Part shown: one piece after another, positions 18,135 through 27,778 of the stretch | How the letters are laid out: each line of letters opens with the position of its first letter | How positions within the stretch are numbered: the stretch's first letter is position 1 | NCBI RefSeq assembly: GCF_028867965.1 | Contig: NZ_JAPQNT010000010.1 | Span: 46,078-110,077, forward strand | From: Flavobacterium sp. SUN046 | GTDB lineage: Bacteria > Bacteroidota > Bacteroidia > Flavobacteriales > Flavobacteriaceae | DNA length: 64,000 nucleotides | Direction of reading: 5' to 3' | Made by a program: the position numbers and the translations under genes | The notes under the pieces: generated by a model | What the model was told of the DNA's origin: nothing | Databases searched by the model: none | Seen by the model: the letters and a program-made list of their open reading frames with translations, nothing else

Positions 18135-18872
18135 ATGGAATTAATCGAAAAAAAAGAATTCCCTTATATAGAGATACAGTTAAACGAAATAATTGAAAAT
18201 AAGATATTTAAAAAATGTAAATTTAATACATGTAAGCTTTCCTACTTAAAAAATAATGACCCTTCAACTGCAAGTATAATTAGAGATTGTGAATTTATTA
18301 ATTGTATAGCAACAGAAAATACTTCTCAAACGGGTGGTATTATTGAAAATGTATTAATACAAAATTTAAAAAACACGGGTGTTATTTTTCTCAAAAATGT
18401 TTTATTTAACAAAGTTGTATTTAAGGGTGAAATTGGCAAAGTAAGTTTAGATAGTAAAATTTCTAATAATGTATATTTATTTGACAAAGACGATGGAAAA
18501 TATAAAATCACTGATAATGAAATTAAACTCTATGATGACTTTAGAATAAATTATTATAAAAATATTGATTTAGCACTAGATATTAGTGAGGCAGAATTTA
18601 GATACTGTGAAATTAGTTATTCTATTCCTGCCAATTTAATAAAAAGAAATCCTGAAACTCAGGTTTTATTAAAATATGAGAAAATAGTTAAAGGAGATTG
18701 GAAAGAAAACAAAATATTGAGTGAAAGTATTCTAAAATATTCTTTTAATGAATCTATAAGAGAAAAGTCAGATGTTATTTTTATTGCTCCAATTGCCGAC
18801 AAAAAAGAGTTTCCAAGATATATGGAACTAATTAAAATTCTACGCGAAGAGGGTATTGCTGAATTAGATTAA
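18135..18872 (+). CDS. Putative immunity protein for the cargo toxin
   Basis: A 245-residue protein that starts 1 bp after the toxin stop. The N-terminal 130 residues show pentapeptide-like or beta-helix-like spacing with repeated C-x-F/L-x-x-C patterns (CKFNTCKLSYL, CEFINCIA). The remainder is charged and has no signal peptide or membrane segment, so it should be cytosolic. The family is not recognised. Immunity function is inferred only from position: directly behind the variable toxin end, and ending exactly where the second toxin module (18871 onward) begins. A cytosolic location fits a nuclease toxin. Confidence 0.5.
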   Translation: MELIEKKEFPYIEIQLNEIIENKIFKKCKFNTCKLSYLKNNDPSTASIIRDCEFINCIATENTSQTGGIIENVLIQNLKNTGVIFLKNVLFNKVVFKGEIGKVSLDSKISNNVYLFDKDDGKYKITDNEIKLYDDFRINYYKNIDLALDISEAEFRYCEISYSIPANLIKRNPETQVLLKYEKIVKGDWKENKILSESILKYSFNESIREKSDVIFIAPIADKKEFPRYMELIKILREEGIAELD

Positions 18873-18893
18873 AAAGTTGTTGGCGAACCCGTA

Positions 18894-20318
18894 ATGAAAG
18901 CTTTAGAAACGGGTTCTGAATTGGTTCAGATTTTAAGAACCGATGGCATATCGGGACTTTGGGAACATATTAAAGAGCAGTTCTCAGATTTGAAAGAAAC
19001 TGTGATGGATGCCGTAACGGACATGATACAAAGCCAAGTAGTACAAGCAGGTATCAAGTGGATATTGGGATTATTAACACCAGCCGGAGCTTTTGTAAAA
19101 GCAGCTATGGCAATAATAGATGTAGTAAAGTTTTTTGTGCAACGCGCTGCTCAGATTATGGAACTCGTTCAAGCCTTTATTACAGGCGTAAAAGCCGTTG
19201 CAAGTGGCAGTATTAAAGCGGTAGCTAGTGCCATTGAAAGTGCATTAGGCAAAGCAATTCCAGTAGTAATTGGGTTTTTGGCTTCTTTATTAGGTATTGG
19301 AGGATTAGCACAAAAGGTAATTGGCATTTTCAAGAAAATACACGAGCGAGTAGAAAAAGGATTAATTGCACTTTGGACGAAGATTAAGACTTTGGGAGCA
19401 AATTTGCTCAAAAAGGTTGGCATTGGGAAGAAAGAAAAGTCTGATGAAAAAGCAGGAAAATTAGAAGATAATGAAGTAGGTAAAGTTATTCATTTTAAAG
19501 ATGATGTAGAAGACCATGAACTTTGGATTGCTGTAAATAATGGCAAGGTCGAGGTAATGGTGGCAAGCAGTAACCCACGTCCTGTTAAACAACGGATTAC
19601 AGAATGGAGAAATAGGTTGGATGAACTTACCGATGATAAAAAAGAAAAAGCAGTTGTATTATTGGCAAAAGCTGAAGACCTGAATAAAGAGACATTACAG
19701 GATGCTGCCTGGTCTTATCAAACTTTAAGAGATGCCCAGAAAGAGAAAAGTGACACTGCTGTAAAAAAAGCAAAAGAGAAGGATGATAAATTAGAATCTG
19801 ATGAAGATAAGCTAAAAGATATTGTACTTCAGCTATTCAGGCTTTTCAATTCCTATCCATTGGATGCTGAAAGCAAACGATTGATTGAAGTGCTAGAAAA
19901 GATGGTTAAAGTTAAAGGAGCGACAGGTTTTGCAGGAACGTTAAAAGGTTCTAAAATACCAGCTTTTAGGGAAGGGTTTAAAACCCAAGCTAAAAGAGCT
20001 GAACATTATTATAAAGATGATTTATTACTTCAAATTGAGAAAATAGAAGAAGGTACAAGAGTAGATTTGGTAATTAAGTCTTCTATAAATGCAAATGCAA
20101 AAGATAAAGATGGACAGATTTACATTGAAGTTAAACATTGGACAGGGTTTGATTCATTAGATAAAGATACTAAATTGATAAGATTACGAAGTTTAGAGAA
20201 TCAATTAAATAATTATTTATTAGCGAATAAAAATGTTCAATTGGAATGGAAAGGAAGTATTCCAGATTTTGTAAAATTATTGTGTGAGGATTTATTAATA
20301 AAAGTAATTTCTATTTAG
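18894..20318 (+). CDS. Orphan C-terminal toxin module (PD-(D/E)XK nuclease-like)
   Basis: A 474-residue frame that begins inside a duplicated segment: DNA from about 18871 to 19526 is almost identical to 16670-17325 of the main toxin gene. It lacks the first ~740 residues of that toxin and has no clear promoter or ribosome site, so it is probably a silent cassette. After the shared DDVEDHELWI block the protein diverges. Its end has RVDLVIKS followed by GQIYIEVKHW, a textbook PD-(D/E)XK D...E-x-K core, predicting a DNase or RNase toxin. Its own small partner gene starts 10 bp downstream. Recombination through the shared block could place this end on the main toxin. Confidence 0.75.
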   Translation: MKALETGSELVQILRTDGISGLWEHIKEQFSDLKETVMDAVTDMIQSQVVQAGIKWILGLLTPAGAFVKAAMAIIDVVKFFVQRAAQIMELVQAFITGVKAVASGSIKAVASAIESALGKAIPVVIGFLASLLGIGGLAQKVIGIFKKIHERVEKGLIALWTKIKTLGANLLKKVGIGKKEKSDEKAGKLEDNEVGKVIHFKDDVEDHELWIAVNNGKVEVMVASSNPRPVKQRITEWRNRLDELTDDKKEKAVVLLAKAEDLNKETLQDAAWSYQTLRDAQKEKSDTAVKKAKEKDDKLESDEDKLKDIVLQLFRLFNSYPLDAESKRLIEVLEKMVKVKGATGFAGTLKGSKIPAFREGFKTQAKRAEHYYKDDLLLQIEKIEEGTRVDLVIKSSINANAKDKDGQIYIEVKHWTGFDSLDKDTKLIRLRSLENQLNNYLLANKNVQLEWKGSIPDFVKLLCEDLLIKVISI

Positions 20319-20328
20319 AAAATAAAAA

Positions 20329-20967
20329 ATGAAACAGTATAAAAATATATGTGCATCAAATTATTTAGTATATAACTACACTAAAGAAGAGACTGAAAAT
20401 TGTTTTAAAATTCTTATTGATGAAGGTTTTTTGGGACGTGACTATTCCTTAAATTCCTATGTAGACTTTAAAAATGTATTAGAAAAATATCCAAATCGTT
20501 TTCAATATGGGTTGAGATTTAAAAATAAAGGCTTCATTATATCTAATCCAATAGACTGGAATTGCTTAGGATATACAATTGATGGGGATAGTGAAGATTC
20601 AAAATATATAATTGACATTACAAATAAGTTTCTACTTGTTTTAGAAAATAGTTTATTTTCATACATAGATTTCGAAGCAGATCCTCCAAAAAATTTTAAT
20701 AAAATAATTACAAAAAAAGAAATAAAATGGCTTTTCAAATACAACTATTTCGGTAAAGATTTTATTGAAAAATTTGGTAAAGATTTTTTTATAAATATGC
20801 CATGTGTTAGCCATGAATTTATTACTGAACATATTATAAAAATAGATTTAGTTGAAGATATTTTTTTACCTATTAACAAATTGTTAATGAATGATGTTTC
20901 AGATTATTTAAAAACTTTTTCTATTGATGTAAATTTCTACAATCATGAAGATTTTTTTATTGATTAA
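20329..20967 (+). CDS. Putative immunity protein of the orphan module
   Basis: A 212-residue protein 10 bp behind the orphan nuclease module. It is acidic, aromatic-rich and free of signal peptide or membrane helices, as often seen in cytosolic nuclease inhibitors. No family is recognised and it shows no similarity to the first immunity candidate, as expected if each toxin end has its own antidote. Directly after its stop lies a short relic of toxin-gene sequence (20968-20993), showing that the cassette array once continued. Confidence 0.5.
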   Translation: MKQYKNICASNYLVYNYTKEETENCFKILIDEGFLGRDYSLNSYVDFKNVLEKYPNRFQYGLRFKNKGFIISNPIDWNCLGYTIDGDSEDSKYIIDITNKFLLVLENSLFSYIDFEADPPKNFNKIITKKEIKWLFKYNYFGKDFIEKFGKDFFINMPCVSHEFITEHIIKIDLVEDIFLPINKLLMNDVSDYLKTFSIDVNFYNHEDFFID

Positions 20968-20993
20968 CTTTCCATAGCCAGTCAAATATTAGG
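20968..20993 (+). pseudogene. Relic of a third toxin-gene copy
   Basis: The 25 bases that include CATAGCCAGTCAAATATTAGG match bases 16614-16638 of the main toxin gene (encoding FSIASQILG) with two differences. The match stops where the IS-end-like repeat (20996) begins. It is best read as the stump of a further toxin module removed or split by insertion-sequence activity. Confidence 0.6.
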
Positions 20994-20995
20994 TA

Positions 20996-21168
20996 ATGTT
21001 TCAAATTTGGTGTTGCAACATTTTTTACAAATAACCAATTGAATTACATTCTCTTTTGAATTTAATTTTTTAAGAAATAGGATATTGTTTAGTTATGTTA
21101 ATATTTTTTTAACCTTTTAAATCAATAAAATGATTCTATTACCTAACTCATGTTTCAAATTTGGCGTT
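20996..21168 (+). repeat. IS-end-like repeat unit, copy B
   Basis: Motif copies ATGTTTCAAATTTGGTGTT (20996-21014) and ATGTTTCAAATTTGGCGTT (21150-21168), in direct orientation, bracket about 135 bp that partly match copy A at 12035-12206. Together the two units flank the tape-measure/toxin segment. The IS1-like relic begins directly behind the second motif. Confidence 0.7.
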
Positions 21169-21830
21169 ATTGATTGTTGTAAAAAGTGTAATTCATTCCA
21201 AATAATTAAAAGTGGAAAAACTAGTAATAATAAACAACGATTTTTGTGCAAAAGTTGTTCCTATCGTTTTTATTGAAAGTTATACTTATCAAGCCTATCA
21301 TTCTACTATAAATGATAATATTATAGCATTAACCAAAGAAAGTGTAAGTATTAGAGGTATTTTCTAGATTGCTAGGAATTTCACCTACTACTTTATTGTC
21401 TAGAATTATAAGTATTGCTAAGAATATTGTTCCTCCTCCAATTCCAATTGGAAAAACTTTTCAAGTAGATGAAATAAGGACTTTTATAAAAAGAAAAGAC
21501 AGACTCACTTGGATTGTTTGTGCTTTAGAAAAAGAAACAAAAAAGATAGTTAGTTTTAACATTGGTAGAAGAACCAATAAAACACTTAATAAAGTAATTT
21601 GCAGTTTAGAATTATCAAATCCTGTAAAGATTATAATCGATAAATTAAAAAACTATAGGTATTTAATAAAAAAAGAAATTCATAGTACAAAATATAGAGG
21701 AACTAACAATATTGAGAGAAAAAATTTAAGTATAAGAACTCATTTAAAGAGGCTTAATCGAAGAACAATTTCTTTTAGTAGTAGTTTTATAATCTTGAAC
21801 GCCATTTTAAAAATATATTTTTGGAGTTAA
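21169..21830 (+). mobile_element. Degenerate IS1-family transposase
   Basis: From 21169 a frame encodes the IS1 InsA-type zinc finger (CCKKCNSF, SGKTSNNKQRFLCKSC) and then hits a stop at about 21273-21275. The InsB-like part resumes in another frame at about 21369-21830 and shows the IS1 DDE-type segment (FQVDEIRTFI, LTWIVCALEKETKKIV) and the conserved C-terminal NNIERKNLSIRTHLKRLNRR block. Between the parts some sequence is missing or shifted, so the transposase is inactive. The right end near 21858-21873 (TTTTGTTTCAAATTA) is not a clear inverted repeat. Confidence 0.8.
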
Positions 21831-21917
21831 CTCTTTTTTAAAAATTAACTTAGAGAGTTTTGTTTCAAATTATAGTTACATGAAACAATTAAATAAAGCA
21901 AACAATAAAATAGGAAT

Positions 21918-22718
21918 ATGGATCCAATTCTTCAACAACAACCAATTGCCAAAAAGACTCCAAGTATAGTAACTACTATTCCAGTAGTTACTAAGGAAGA
22001 AATACCTAAAATTACCCAGATAGCATCAAATGTAGTGCAAATAGGTAATAAAAAATGGATTGATAAATATAAATTTGATTATGCATTAGATACCAAACCA
22101 GGAGGCGGTGGTTGGATTTATAATAAAGCAAAAGCTGATATGGGCGCTACAGAATTTGGTGCTGCTTTGGTACTGGCTTTTGCTTGTGAAGAAGGAGGTT
22201 GGGGTAAAGGAAATGACCAATCTAATACACACAATATGTTTTCGTTGCTTTCTAAAAATCCAAAAAGCAAAGTTGGAACAGCTCATGGTAATGTAATTAC
22301 TTATAGTTCATGGGATGAGGGTTTTAGTGCTTTTAAAAACTTAATAGATGAAAAATACAGTGGATTTAATGATTTAATAAAAAAAGAGATAGTAACGGCA
22401 GATGATATTAATAAAGCATTATTATCTGGAAGTTTTCATAAACAAGGAGGTTATACCGATTCCGATAAAGGAAAAGCTTTATTTGGAATTCTTAAATACG
22501 TTATTGTTTTTCTTAATTATAGTTTTACTGAAAGTGTTAAAAAATTAGACGATGAAATTAAAGAAGACGAAAAGAAGTTTACTAAAGTTACGTTACCAAT
22601 TTATTTACCAAATGCAACTTTAAATCAAGATCAACTTAATCTAAAAGCAAAAAAAGGTGCTTTACTCTCCTTACAAAATGAATTAAAAAAATTGGCAGTG
22701 TCTTATGGGAAATTATAA
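21918..22718 (+). CDS. Glucosaminidase-like peptidoglycan hydrolase of the eCIS locus
   Basis: A 266-residue protein without an obvious signal peptide. Residues ~70-180 match FlgJ/LytG-type glucosaminidase domains: FGAALVLAFACEEGGWGKGN with the catalytic glutamate, then NTHNMFSL, and later a SSWDEGFSAFKNLI segment and a GGYTDS loop. The C-terminus is a charged helical tail. Many eCIS loci carry a cell-wall hydrolase thought to help particle release or local wall opening; because it lacks a signal peptide it could also be cargo. The next gene overlaps it by 14 bp, so the two are translationally coupled. Confidence 0.75.
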   Translation: MDPILQQQPIAKKTPSIVTTIPVVTKEEIPKITQIASNVVQIGNKKWIDKYKFDYALDTKPGGGGWIYNKAKADMGATEFGAALVLAFACEEGGWGKGNDQSNTHNMFSLLSKNPKSKVGTAHGNVITYSSWDEGFSAFKNLIDEKYSGFNDLIKKEIVTADDINKALLSGSFHKQGGYTDSDKGKALFGILKYVIVFLNYSFTESVKKLDDEIKEDEKKFTKVTLPIYLPNATLNQDQLNLKAKKGALLSLQNELKKLAVSYGKL

Positions 22719-23412
22719 AAAAATATCAATTTTATTAGTATTTGTGCTATTATTTGTTTGTTGTGCTAACAAACTAAAAAAACACACCAATTCTTCAAAT
22801 CATGAAGTTCTAACTGTTTCAAAAGATAGTGTTCCTTTGGTTTTTCATAAATTATCTAAGCTCTATGTTATTGGAAATTTTGAAGGTAAAGGTAAAAAAG
22901 ACACTATTTTTCAGTATAATTTTTCTGGCAAAAATAAAACTGAAATAATGAATGCTCCCGATCCCTTTAAAAATGATTGGGATGTGGTAGAAAAATGGTT
23001 TTATGATCAGAAAGCTGATGTATTGTTACAATTTAAATCATCTAAAAAAGAAGTATTGCATTTAGGTATTGCTCATGGATTGTATTGTTTATTGAATATT
23101 GGAGATAACAATAACGATGGTAAAGATGAAATAGCATTGGTTATTGATAAGCTAGATGAAAGTAGGGTTAATACTTGTAAAATTTATTCGTATTGTGATG
23201 GTAAATGGAATGTCTTAAAGCAGTTTGATGTTTTTGAAGATGTTTTTGATTTTAAAAGTGGAAACGATACTCCACAAAATTTTACTTTTATTAAAGGTTT
23301 TTTAGAGAAGGAAGATGGGAAATGGCTGTATAAAGACTATTCTCAAAACGAATATGATAACCCTAATGATGTTGGAAAATTACTTCCATTAAATATTTCT
23401 AAATGTGATTAA
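22705..23412 (+). CDS. Predicted lipoprotein with a Ca-binding-like loop
   Basis: A 235-residue protein with a lipoprotein signal (hydrophobic stretch, then the LFVCC lipobox near residue 19). A GDNNNDGKDEIALVID segment resembles FG-GAP/VCBS repeats of calcium-binding propellers. It overlaps the hydrolase gene by 14 bp. The family is otherwise unknown. Being membrane-anchored and coupled to a wall hydrolase, it may guard the producer against the enzyme or help its release; both are inferences from context. Confidence 0.6.
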   Translation: MGNYKKISILLVFVLLFVCCANKLKKHTNSSNHEVLTVSKDSVPLVFHKLSKLYVIGNFEGKGKKDTIFQYNFSGKNKTEIMNAPDPFKNDWDVVEKWFYDQKADVLLQFKSSKKEVLHLGIAHGLYCLLNIGDNNNDGKDEIALVIDKLDESRVNTCKIYSYCDGKWNVLKQFDVFEDVFDFKSGNDTPQNFTFIKGFLEKEDGKWLYKDYSQNEYDNPNDVGKLLPLNISKCD

Positions 23413-25396
<1,984 letters not shown>

Positions 25397-25562
25397 TTTT
25401 TAAGTTATTGAGGTAATGAGTTGTTGAGTTGCTGAGTTTGTTGGAATGTTTTTAGTTAACCGCAAAGAGTTTAAAGTAGTCAATATTTTTGCAAAGATTA
25501 TCCACCCCGACCTTCGTTCACCCCTAGATTGCTTCTTTCCTTGCAATGATAGGATGGGGATG
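25397..25562. repeat. Dispersed repeat cluster
   Basis: Contains decamer-like units (TTGAGTTGCTGAGTTTG around 25415-25440) and a GC-richer block CACCCCGACCTTCGTTCACC followed by a degenerate ATTGCTTC...GCAATGAT unit (25528-25550) and GGATGGGGA. Related blocks recur at 26289-26330 and 51879-51935. The 65-codon frame read through it is repeat-derived and not called as a gene. Confidence 0.65.
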
Positions 25563-26213
25563 TTAGCGTTTATCGGGTGCTGATTTATCGTAAGCAATTA
25601 AGTTTACCATTTGACGCAAACGGCTTCTAACTCTGTTACCATAAGTTTTTTCTATTTCGGTGGCAGATAGGTTTGTGGTAATGTGGGTTTGTAGTTTTTT
25701 AGAAATAAATAGATCATATCGACTTAACAGAATTTCAGCCATCACATTGCATTCGTTACCGAAGTATTTTAAATTGTTTTCAGTTCCTAAATCGTCAAAG
25801 CAATAGACTCTTGGTTCAAACTGATATAATTTACCATTACTGTATTTGTGGATTATTTGGTAGCCCTCTTGAATAAATTCAAAGCTGATGTCTCGACAGG
25901 GTTTTACTGAAAATTTGTGTTCTGTTGCTGTTAGGTATTTCATCAGATTCATTAGCGATGTTTTGCCGCAACCGACTGGTCCAGAAAGTAAAATTCCTTT
26001 GTTGAGGTTAATGCCATGTAGAAAACAAGTTGCTTCGTCTTTTAGGAAATAAGCAACGAGTTTGTACACTATGGAATAATCCGTTTCGTGGATTTTGAAA
26101 TGATTGCCGTATAACTCAATGCCTTTTTTCTCCAGCCATTGGATTACTTCTGGATAGCTATAATGTGATTTTATGTTTTCATTCATTTGGATGTTTTTTT
26201 TGCGTAGATTCAA
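25563..26213 (-). CDS. DnaC/IstB-like ATPase of a mobile element
   Basis: A 216-residue P-loop protein. Walker A GPVGCGKTSLMN lies near residue 76, Walker B-like YCFDDLGTEN near 135, and a THITTNLSATEIEKTYGNRVRSRL sensor/arginine segment follows, as in DnaC and IstB helicase loaders. An internal ATG nine codons on (MNENIKS) may be the real start. It lies downstream of the replication-initiation-like gene at 26330-27280 and on the same strand, a common pairing in Bacteroidota mobile elements. A role in loading helicase at an element origin is inferred. Confidence 0.75.
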   Translation of the reverse strand: MNLRKKNIQMNENIKSHYSYPEVIQWLEKKGIELYGNHFKIHETDYSIVYKLVAYFLKDEATCFLHGINLNKGILLSGPVGCGKTSLMNLMKYLTATEHKFSVKPCRDISFEFIQEGYQIIHKYSNGKLYQFEPRVYCFDDLGTENNLKYFGNECNVMAEILLSRYDLFISKKLQTHITTNLSATEIEKTYGNRVRSRLRQMVNLIAYDKSAPDKR

Positions 26214-26329
26214 GGTTTGTGAAACTTATGTGATTCTTCAGTTCGGTCAATGCCTTAGTTCACAGGTTTTACGAATTTAGAAGGATTAGCCACCCCGCCC
26301 ATCGGGCACCCCTCCAAAGGATGGGAATT

Positions 26330-27280
26330 CTAAAGTGGCTCGGAATAGTCTTTATCTGTTCCTGTGTTGAGGTGTTTTGCTCTGTTGGATTGTTGTTCGT
26401 TTGAAATGAATTTAGGTGCGTTTAATATCCAATTTTGTGCCGCTGCTTGCCAATCGACCATTGGTGTTTTGCCACCAACTAGCCAACCGTTACTGGAGAA
26501 GTAATTGAAAAATTTGATTGCTTCTAGTTCCGGAAAGTGTTGTTCGTTGAAATATGTTTTTACATTTTCGATTGTTGGATTTAAAAATACCTGACTGCCA
26601 CTGGCAGTCCTCCTCTTACTATCAAATGCTCGGGATGACAAACTTGTGGTTTCGACAAAATCTTTCTTTTTTTCGCGCAACTTTTTTTCTTTTTCATTTT
26701 TTGAGATTGCTTCGTTCCTCGCAATGACATCATCATTTTCAAAATTTTTTGCTTGCTTTTTCAAGTTTACAATCTTTAAATCGTTTGAAATGTTTGGTAT
26801 GTTTGGTATGTTTGTATTGTTTATATAAGATACTAGCGCTTGTTCAGTACCTGTCTCATCAGTTGTTCCAATACCAGTATAAAGCTTGTTCACTACTTGT
26901 TCATTGACTGGTTCAAAAAGAGGTTCATTTTTTGGGTTTGCTTCGTTCCTCGCAATGACTTTTTCTGATTTTGAGATTGGTTTTAAATCGTCTGCAAAAT
27001 TGAATAAAATGACATGACTTCCTTTGAATGGGTTGTATGATGGTTCATAACATATATAGCCCAAACTGTGTAAATTTTTTAAGCATTTGTGGTAGGTTGC
27101 TTTGGAACTTATTTTACTTATTCTCATGACTTCGTCTCTGTTTATGCTAATTGGATTTTTGAATCGGTTGCAGTTCCAGAATTGGAATAGTGCTATGTAG
27201 AGACTTACGTGCGTTGGGTTTAGGGTTCGGTCGATGGCTACTTTTTCGAAGAAGCCAGTTAGGTGTTTTATGTAGTTCAT
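26330..27280 (-). CDS. Replication/regulatory HTH protein with in-frame repeat insertions
   Basis: A 316-residue protein. Residues ~1-105 look like a winged-helix replication or transcription domain (LYIALFQFWNCNRF, then ISINRDEVMRISKISSKATY and a CLKNLHSLGYI recognition helix). The C-terminal ~55 residues (VKTYFNEQHFPELEAIKFFN, then a GWLVGGKTPMVDWQAAAQNW motif) match the conserved tail of element replication proteins. Between them lies a disordered stretch that contains the dispersed DNA repeat twice, read as VIARNEA(I/N)(S/P)KNE, and a third repeat-like block (SSRAFDSKRRTASGSQ). The DnaC-like gene follows 116 bp downstream. Confidence 0.7.
   Translation of the reverse strand: MNYIKHLTGFFEKVAIDRTLNPTHVSLYIALFQFWNCNRFKNPISINRDEVMRISKISSKATYHKCLKNLHSLGYICYEPSYNPFKGSHVILFNFADDLKPISKSEKVIARNEANPKNEPLFEPVNEQVVNKLYTGIGTTDETGTEQALVSYINNTNIPNIPNISNDLKIVNLKKQAKNFENDDVIARNEAISKNEKEKKLREKKKDFVETTSLSSRAFDSKRRTASGSQVFLNPTIENVKTYFNEQHFPELEAIKFFNYFSSNGWLVGGKTPMVDWQAAAQNWILNAPKFISNEQQSNRAKHLNTGTDKDYSEPL
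26591..26959. repeat. Dispersed repeats inside a coding sequence
   Basis: ATTGCTTCGTTCCTCGCAAT units lie at 26706-26728 and 26939-26959, and a palindromic CTGACTGCCACTGGCAGTCC block with flanks at 26591-26641. The same unit is intergenic at 25528, 51906, 51998, 52069 and 52140. All keep the frame of the host gene open. Confidence 0.8.
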
Positions 27281-27388
27281 TTGTTGAGTTTCTAAGGTGC
27301 TGAGTTTCTAGGGTACTAAGGTTATAAGGTACTGAGGTTCTTAGGTTTTTGATTTTATGTTGTGATTGCTTTGTCTCATGTAATTAAG

Positions 27389-27676
27389 TTACTTAAATAG
27401 GGTAGGTAGTGCATTTACTTTGTTTCTATTTAATAGTTTGTCTATATCGGAATTGTCGTAAAACATTATGCCACCTATTTTGGTATAGGTTAGGGTTCCG
27501 TTGATCCGGAGGTTTTGTAATGTACCTGGCGAAATGTTTAAGAGTTTGCGAACTTCATTGGATTTGAGCCACTGTTTTGTTTGATTTGGTTTGGATTGAA
27601 TGATTTTATTTAAATCGTTCAAAAGAAGAATTCTGAATTCGTTTAAGTCTTCGCGAGTGATTATTTCTACAGCCAT
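27389..27676 (-). CDS. Excisionase-like helix-turn-helix protein
   Basis: A 95-residue protein with the MerR/excisionase-type helix-turn-helix found in Bacteroidota conjugative elements: WLKSNEVRKLLNISPGTLQN, LRINGTLTYTKIGGIMFYD, then the DNA-contacting wing. Such proteins often control excision or early genes. A perfect 17-bp palindrome sits 65 bp upstream of its start (27741-27757) and is a good operator candidate. The next - strand gene downstream is the replication-type protein. Confidence 0.8.
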   Translation of the reverse strand: MAVEIITREDLNEFRILLLNDLNKIIQSKPNQTKQWLKSNEVRKLLNISPGTLQNLRINGTLTYTKIGGIMFYDNSDIDKLLNRNKVNALPTLFK

Positions 27677-27740
27677 AACGTGTGTTTTAAATTGTTATGG
27701 TGCAAATTTGTATGAATTGCTTTGTTTTATATCACAAGTG

Positions 27741-27757
27741 CATCACAAGTTGTGATG
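27741..27757. promoter_or_regulatory. Palindromic operator candidate
   Basis: CATCACAAGTTGTGATG is a perfect palindrome around a central G, with a further half-site ATCACAAG at 27731-27738. It lies in the 102-bp gap upstream of the excisionase-like gene. Confidence 0.5.
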
Positions 27758-27778
27758 AAATAAGTGATTATTACTCGA

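Noticed and set aside
21369..21830. Intact IS1 transposase
   Set aside because: The zinc-finger part is in another frame and ends in a stop, and sequence between the two parts is missing; the element is dead.
25400..25597. 65-codon - strand frame with the SRGERRSGWI stretch
   Set aside because: It is a translation of the dispersed CACCCC / ATTGCTTC repeats that recur in non-coding DNA.
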